From: Sedimentisphaerales bacterium | Lineage (GTDB): Bacteria; Planctomycetota; Phycisphaerae; Sedimentisphaerales; SG8-4 | NCBI GenBank assembly: GCA_016928975.1 | Contig: JAFGJR010000084.1 | Location: 1 to 28,806 of the forward strand | Reading direction: 5' to 3' | Length of the DNA stretch: 28,806 nt | In this document: in pieces, positions 24,472 through 28,806 of the stretch | How positions within the stretch are numbered: position 1 is the first letter of the stretch | Layout of the letters: each line of letters opens with the position of its first letter | Notes under the pieces: generated by a model | Database searches by the model: none | The model's input: only the letters and a program-made list of their open reading frames with translations | What the model was told of the DNA's origin: nothing | Made by a program: the position numbers and the translations under genes

Positions 24472-26079
24472 ATGATGAGAATCGTAGAGTCGTCTGTTCT
24501 ACCCGGAATCACGAGAAGTCAGCGGCGGGCAACTCGGTCAGCGATGTCATGCCTGTTGTTCATCCTGGTCGGACTGCCGGGCTCGCCGGCAACGCTCCTG
24601 GCATCGGGCAAACTGAGTCCGACCCTGAGTCAGGTGGAACAACGCCTGAACGAAGAGGCCAGGATGAACCCCTCCGACCCGAACTCCCTTGCGTTTCAAC
24701 GGGCCACGGGTGAAGCGCCGGCTCGCGAGGTCGAGCCCAGAAGACCGGCTGCCGAGCGCGTGCTGACCCTGGATGACTGCCTTCGACTGGCATTCACCCA
24801 GAACAACGAAATCAGGCAGACTCGCGAACTGATTCTTGGGGTGGGCGGCAGCAAGATCATCGTGAATTCACGTTTCTTGCCTGCCATCGAATTGATCAAC
24901 CAGTACGAGCGTACAAGGGCTTTCGATGCGCTGGACGAATCGGCGGAAGCCTACTCGTTCGGCGCGAGGATCACTCAGCGTATCCTGGAATACGGCAAGG
25001 ACAACCCGATCGACGTAACGTTGCGAGCAGACCAGCGCGACGCGTTGTTCACTTACGAGAGTAGAGTGGCGAACGTCTTCTCGCAGGTTCGCCGGGCTTT
25101 CCTGCTGATCATGCTGAAGGAGCGTCAGATCACGACACGGCAGGAGTTGCTGGAGCAGTTTGAAAAGCAGTATCAGGTGAAACAGGAGCGGCTGGCAGCC
25201 GGCAATCTCAGTGTCAAAATCGAGGTCCTGACCGCCCACCTGAATGTCCTCAACGAGCGGAGCCGGATCAATACCCTCAGCCGCGAGAGGTTCAACCGAG
25301 CGATGGAGTTGTTGCGATTGGTTGGCTTGCCCGTGGGGGCCGATCAACTCAAACTCATCGGCGAGATGGATAGCTTCGGTCTTGGCCCGTTCGAGTTGGA
25401 GTCGATGGTCCGCCTGGCTTTGGCCCAAAGCAGCAGTGTGGCGCTGGCGGAGGCCATCGTGGCGGAAGGAGAACGATCGCTTGACCAAATCCGCTTCGAG
25501 TACTGGCCCGATCTGCGATTCACAGGGGGATACCAGGACCGCTATGGCAGCGCCGGCGCCACTGTCTCCAACCAGAACGACACTTGGGCCCTCGATGTCT
25601 CCGGCCAGCCCCAGTGGGTGAATTCCCGCGACGAGACAGGACGCGGACTGGGACTGTTTGGCAATGAGGTTTCTGTGGGCGGGCCCGATCCAGGCTGGTT
25701 TGCCGGGTTACAGGTGCGAATCCCGGTGGCCGATGGAAACCTTCGCAAGGGCGAGAAGATTGAGGCAAGGGCCTTTCTCAACCGCGTGAAGGCTGCGCTG
25801 GCCGATCAAAAGGATCTGGTCGAACTGAACGTGCGGCAGAGCTACAAGTTCCTGGCGGAGCAGAGCTTCCAGGTGGAGCTGGCGCAGGAAAACGTCAACA
25901 TCGAGCGGGAGCGGTTTCAAATCCAGGAGGAATACAGGAACGTCGGCAAGATCACCGACGATCAGTTAGAGACGTTCCGAAGGACGTTCTTCGCGGCCCA
26001 GGACGAGCTGTTCCTCGCACAGGAGGACCTGGTCAAGCGGCAGGAAGACCTGCGTCTTGCAATACGATATTTCAAATGA
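24472..26079 (+). CDS. TolC-family outer membrane efflux protein
   Basis: The protein has 535 residues. A signal peptide follows a basic N-terminus (hydrophobic part about 25-44, cleavage near LLASG). A linker of about 50 residues leads to VLTLDDCLRLAFTQNNEIRQ at about 96-115, the usual opening of TolC repeats. Two outer-membrane-efflux repeats follow. Long helices carry QVRRAFLLIMLKERQITTRQ and QYQVKQERLAAGNLS in the first, and QSYKFLAEQSFQVELAQENV and EEYRNVGKITDDQLETFRRT in the second. Strand segments such as PDLRFTGGYQD lie between them. TolC proteins form trimeric channels through the outer membrane and periplasm. ATG 24475 is an equally possible start, and the ribosome site is weak. It is the first gene after the sigma-54 promoter, and the adaptor gene begins 13 bases after its stop. 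Confidence 0.88.
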   Translation: MMRIVESSVLPGITRSQRRATRSAMSCLLFILVGLPGSPATLLASGKLSPTLSQVEQRLNEEARMNPSDPNSLAFQRATGEAPAREVEPRRPAAERVLTLDDCLRLAFTQNNEIRQTRELILGVGGSKIIVNSRFLPAIELINQYERTRAFDALDESAEAYSFGARITQRILEYGKDNPIDVTLRADQRDALFTYESRVANVFSQVRRAFLLIMLKERQITTRQELLEQFEKQYQVKQERLAAGNLSVKIEVLTAHLNVLNERSRINTLSRERFNRAMELLRLVGLPVGADQLKLIGEMDSFGLGPFELESMVRLALAQSSSVALAEAIVAEGERSLDQIRFEYWPDLRFTGGYQDRYGSAGATVSNQNDTWALDVSGQPQWVNSRDETGRGLGLFGNEVSVGGPDPGWFAGLQVRIPVADGNLRKGEKIEARAFLNRVKAALADQKDLVELNVRQSYKFLAEQSFQVELAQENVNIERERFQIQEEYRNVGKITDDQLETFRRTFFAAQDELFLAQEDLVKRQEDLRLAIRYFK

Positions 26080-26092
26080 GGCTTGAGGGCAC

Positions 26093-27859
26093 ATGGGCGG
26101 ACACAACAGAGTAGACCGAGGAAAAGCGAGGATCGAAGCGGGTGGTAGCGGCAAGGCCGGAGGTTCTGCCGAACGCAAGTCCGTAACCCATCGGCAAGCC
26201 GACGCTTGCCGCTGCCACCCAGGAACCTCTCCTGTCTTGGGTCCCGCCTCCGTCGTGCACGCATATGGCAGACTCGTGTGGGTGTTCGTCGTGCTGACTC
26301 GAGCGTCGCTCGTGCTCGCGGCTGACGCGCCAGGCAACGAGCCAAACGGTCCGGTGGCCGCGCAAGAAGCGACGAAGACGCGCACACAACTGCTCAACGA
26401 ATTGAGCCTGCGGACGGCCCAGGTCGATCTGGAGCACGCCAGGGAGGCGTACGAACGGTACGAGGCCGAGTACAAGGACGCCCAGAACCTGTTCCAGAAA
26501 GGGATCATGTCGCGCAAGGAACTGGATGAAGCGGTCTCCGCCTACGCGCGGGCGGCACAGCAATTGAAGCAGGCGCAGATCCAGTTGGAAAAGACCCGAC
26601 TGAGTTTCCTGGCCAACGCGACGCATATCACCATCGTGGAAGCCAAGAAGTACTACGACAATGAGGGCCGGCGCAAGCTGGACCTGGTCCTGCGCAACAC
26701 CTCGAATCTGACGCAGGCCGCCTCAGCCCTCAGCCACCAGGACCCCAACCTTCCGTCCCAGGCGACCTGGCAGGATCCGGACCAGATCCGGGCCTTGCTC
26801 AACGTAGAGAACATCATCGTCTCCGTGGTCAAGGAGACCGCCAGCATCAGCAAGCCATACGAGGAGATCATCCCCGTTCTGCCATATGGACAGGAGAAGA
26901 AGGTCACCTTCGAGTTGCTCACCGACGTCGAGCAGGCGGGCGTCAAGCTCCAGTACCTCGATCAGACCGTCACGAACAGCATCTACCTGGAGAAGGAGTC
27001 CCTCCAGGAGACTCCCACGATGGTCGCATCCCAGTTCTCCCTGGAAGGTGAACTCGGCACGGACGTGCGCTACGATCTGAGCCTGGAGATGATCGCGACT
27101 TCGGATCGCAACTTCTCGCTGGCCGTGACGAATGTGCCGCCCCAGATCAACTGTTTCTTCGTGGACTCCAGCAGTGGCTCGCGCGTGACCAGTGTGCGAT
27201 TCTCTGAAGAGGTCAGCAAGCATAGCCTCAGCCTGCGAGCCTCCATTCCGCGTAAGCTCGACGTCGGCATGATCGACAAGCGAATCGACTTTCAAGCCTG
27301 GGTGGCAACGACGGCGCAGGTGGACTTGATCAACAAGCTGAAGCGCCAGCACCCGGATGGGGCGGTGACCGATGACGATCTCGATCAAATTGGCGCCGGG
27401 CGGGTGGACCTGTCGCTCATCCCGAAAGGCACCGGCCGGCTTGAGATCCTCATCAACAATCTCTACACGGAAATCAAGCCGCAGGAGCCGGTGCTCATCC
27501 AGGCCGACCTGCACAACGATGGGACCCTGACTCTATTCAACATCGTCCCTGAGATTTCCCCGCCTCTACGATGGGAGGCCGAGGTGGAACCCAAAATCAT
27601 CGAGCGGATGCAGCCCAACGAGCAGGTGAGCCTCCACATCCGGCTACGGCCGGGAGCCGACGTAGGCGTAGGCGAATACGAGGCTCAAATCGAGGCCCGG
27701 GGCCAATCTGGAAGCGAGACGATCGAAGCCCTCGAAAAGCGAGTGAAAGTGCGCATCAATGCGGAGACGAATATCAAGGCCAACCTCCTATTGGTGGGCG
27801 GCCTGGTGTCCCTGATCGTCGTCATCATGGTCTTCGGCGTCAAGCTCAGCCGCCGATAG
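26093..27859 (+). CDS. Membrane protein with TolC-docking-type alpha-hairpin, NEW3-like domains and C-terminal anchor
   Basis: This 588-residue protein has a polar N-terminus of about 58 residues, then a hydrophobic segment (about 60-77, ending LVLAADA) that reads as a signal peptide. Residues about 95-172 form a helical hairpin. Its middle, AQNLFQKGIMSRKELDEAV, copies the tip pattern of membrane-fusion adaptors (a turn with G-I-x-S followed by x-x-x-LD-x-A). From about 195 the protein is beta-rich. Residues about 445-555 resemble the NEW3 / CARDB-type Ig-like domain (GRLEILINNLYTEIKPQEPV, LHNDGTLTLFNIVPEISPP, LHIRLRPGADVGVGEYEAQI). A transmembrane helix at 563-582 ends in KLSRR. No lipoyl domain or N-terminal anchor of a normal adaptor is seen. 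GAGGG precedes ATG 26093. A later start near GTG 26255 is possible. It probably links the TolC channel to the ABC-2 permease. Confidence 0.65.
   Translation: MGGHNRVDRGKARIEAGGSGKAGGSAERKSVTHRQADACRCHPGTSPVLGPASVVHAYGRLVWVFVVLTRASLVLAADAPGNEPNGPVAAQEATKTRTQLLNELSLRTAQVDLEHAREAYERYEAEYKDAQNLFQKGIMSRKELDEAVSAYARAAQQLKQAQIQLEKTRLSFLANATHITIVEAKKYYDNEGRRKLDLVLRNTSNLTQAASALSHQDPNLPSQATWQDPDQIRALLNVENIIVSVVKETASISKPYEEIIPVLPYGQEKKVTFELLTDVEQAGVKLQYLDQTVTNSIYLEKESLQETPTMVASQFSLEGELGTDVRYDLSLEMIATSDRNFSLAVTNVPPQINCFFVDSSSGSRVTSVRFSEEVSKHSLSLRASIPRKLDVGMIDKRIDFQAWVATTAQVDLINKLKRQHPDGAVTDDDLDQIGAGRVDLSLIPKGTGRLEILINNLYTEIKPQEPVLIQADLHNDGTLTLFNIVPEISPPLRWEAEVEPKIIERMQPNEQVSLHIRLRPGADVGVGEYEAQIEARGQSGSETIEALEKRVKVRINAETNIKANLLLVGGLVSLIVVIMVFGVKLSRR
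26193..26312. repeat. Palindrome-rich segment inside the adaptor gene, possible REP-like element
   Basis: GGCAAGC and GCTTGCC (26193-26199 and 26204-26210) form a perfect 7-base stem around CGAC. CGAGCG and CGCTCG (26300-26305 and 26307-26312) form a second perfect stem around one T. Both lie in the odd N-terminal region of the adaptor gene, where the protein is not adaptor-like. Short palindromic repeats of this look occur between genes in many bacteria. No second copy is seen in this window, so its repeat nature is unproven. Confidence 0.3.
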
Positions 27860-27886
27860 CCGACAAGTGAAACACGGAGAGATGCA

Positions 27887-28806
27887 GTGTTCGGCACGTT
27901 GCTTGCCAAGGAGATTCTTGAGACGGTCCTCGACCTGCGATTCGTCGTGGCCACGCTTCTATGTGTGGTGTTGATTCCGCTGGGGATGTACGTGAGCCGG
28001 GAGGATTACGAGCAGCGACTGGCCGCCTACCAGCGGGAGCACGACACCTACCGCCAGCGCCACGGCACACCTGAACCGCCGGTGACCGGCCGGGAGGAGG
28101 CGCAGGGCTTCCGGCCACCATCTGTGCTGAGCATTTTCGCCTCCGGCCTCGACCCCTTTCTGCCGGACAAGGTCGCCACCTCCTACACGGGGTTGTTCCG
28201 CACCCTCAAAGAGGCCGGCACCGGCAATCCACAGTCGCTGCTGTTCGGAAAGGCCGATTTGCTATTCAACGTGACGTTCCTCGTGTCGCTGATAGCCCTG
28301 GTCTTCACGTTCAATTGCGTCTCCGGCGAGCGAGAGAGAGGGACCTTGCGCCTTGCGATCGCCAATTCCGTGCCGCGCAGCCGAATCCTGCTGAGCAAGA
28401 TCGCAGGCAAGTACATTGCCCTCCTGATCCCATTCACTCTCTCGATCCTGATCGCCCTGCTCGTGTTGGGCGGTTCTTCCGTTGTACCGATAGGCTCGCC
28501 GCAGGTCTGGTTGACTGTCCTCGTGATTCTGGCGGCGACTCTGTTATTCCTGCTGGGCATGGTGTCCCTGGGCATCTGCATTTCCACCTTCACACGGCAC
28601 TCGATGGGCTCCATCGTGCTGCTGTTTCTCGTGTGGGCGATGTTCCTGTTCGGCGTGCCCAAGATCAGTCCCATGCTGGCCGAAATCCTCCATCCGGCGG
28701 AGTCCGGAAGTGTCATCGACCTTGCGAAGCGGATGGCCAGGGAGGAGATCGAGCGAGAGTTTCAGAGGACCGAGAGAGAAACCATCGATGTCCGGTGGAA
28801 GGCAGA
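27887..28806 (+). CDS. ABC-2 type transporter permease (partial, cut by the window end)
   Basis: The frame is open from GTG 27887 to the window end (306 codons). GTG is chosen because GGAGAG lies just before it. The nearby ATG 27882 is in another frame. A first transmembrane helix (about 18-37, RFVVATLLCVVLIPLGMYVS) is followed by a loop of about 85 polar residues that should be periplasmic. The second helix is LLFNVTFLVSLIALVFTFNCV. Then comes the cytoplasmic motif SGERERGTLRLAIANSVPRS, the usual ATPase-coupling element of ABC-2 permeases, and at least three more helices. A second polar segment begins near the window end. The layout matches GldF/NosY-like permeases with large outside loops. 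The ATPase gene is not in the window and is expected downstream. It starts 27 bases after the adaptor gene, in one operon. Confidence 0.85.
   Translation, partial: MFGTLLAKEILETVLDLRFVVATLLCVVLIPLGMYVSREDYEQRLAAYQREHDTYRQRHGTPEPPVTGREEAQGFRPPSVLSIFASGLDPFLPDKVATSYTGLFRTLKEAGTGNPQSLLFGKADLLFNVTFLVSLIALVFTFNCVSGERERGTLRLAIANSVPRSRILLSKIAGKYIALLIPFTLSILIALLVLGGSSVVPIGSPQVWLTVLVILAATLLFLLGMVSLGICISTFTRHSMGSIVLLFLVWAMFLFGVPKISPMLAEILHPAESGSVIDLAKRMAREEIEREFQRTERETIDVRWKA

Overview
The window reads as chromosomal DNA of a GC-rich Gram-negative bacterium, most likely a planctomycete of the Phycisphaerae / Sedimentisphaerales type. This is inferred from the gene families: a Tat-exported Gfo/Idh/MocA oxidoreductase, a prepilin-like protein with an H-X9-DG motif, a GLUG-repeat/PASTA surface protein, ThuA and DUF1028 modules, and many large exported carbohydrate-active proteins. 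No database search was possible. All family calls come from motifs read in the translations.

Layout. (1) 1-289 is the tail of a lamin-tail-domain protein, followed by a tRNA-Arg(TCT) with its own promoter (302-424). (2) 536-8464 (+) holds a Gfo/Idh/MocA oxidoreductase that appears to be made from a leaderless mRNA, a 564-base gap with what looks like the relic of a beta-propeller lactonase, a GntP-type sugar-acid permease, and two large exported hydrolase-like proteins. (3) 8467-11904 (-) is a tight three-gene operon: a pectate-lyase-fold/DUF1028 fusion, a free methionine-R-sulfoxide reductase and a short GH20 enzyme. (4) 12061-18194 (+) holds a GH78 alpha-L-rhamnosidase and a 1249-residue fusion of a glycosidase-like module, an alpha/beta-hydrolase (esterase) and a ThuA-like module. 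Together, parts 2-4 look like one locus for breaking down a rhamnose- and amino-sugar- or uronate-containing polysaccharide and taking up a sugar acid.

(5) 18499-21423 (+) encodes a prepilin-like exported protein and a GLUG/PASTA protein. (6) 21547-24268 (+) is a soluble histidine kinase and an NtrC-class response regulator. (7) 24472-28806 (+) is an export operon: a TolC-like outer membrane protein, a membrane protein that combines a TolC-docking alpha-hairpin with NEW3-like beta domains and a C-terminal anchor, and an ABC-2 permease cut by the window end.

The most interesting system is parts 6 and 7 together. A full match to the sigma-54 (-24/-12) promoter consensus lies 46 bases before the TolC-like gene, and a perfect 14-bp palindrome sits about 120 bases upstream of it, directly after the gene for the sigma-54 activator. 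The adaptor of this exporter does not look like a normal membrane-fusion protein. Other notable points are a Gly-Thr junction at the start of the DUF1028 domain that could be a self-cleavage site, and a duplicated HTH-like repeat in an exported hydrolase.
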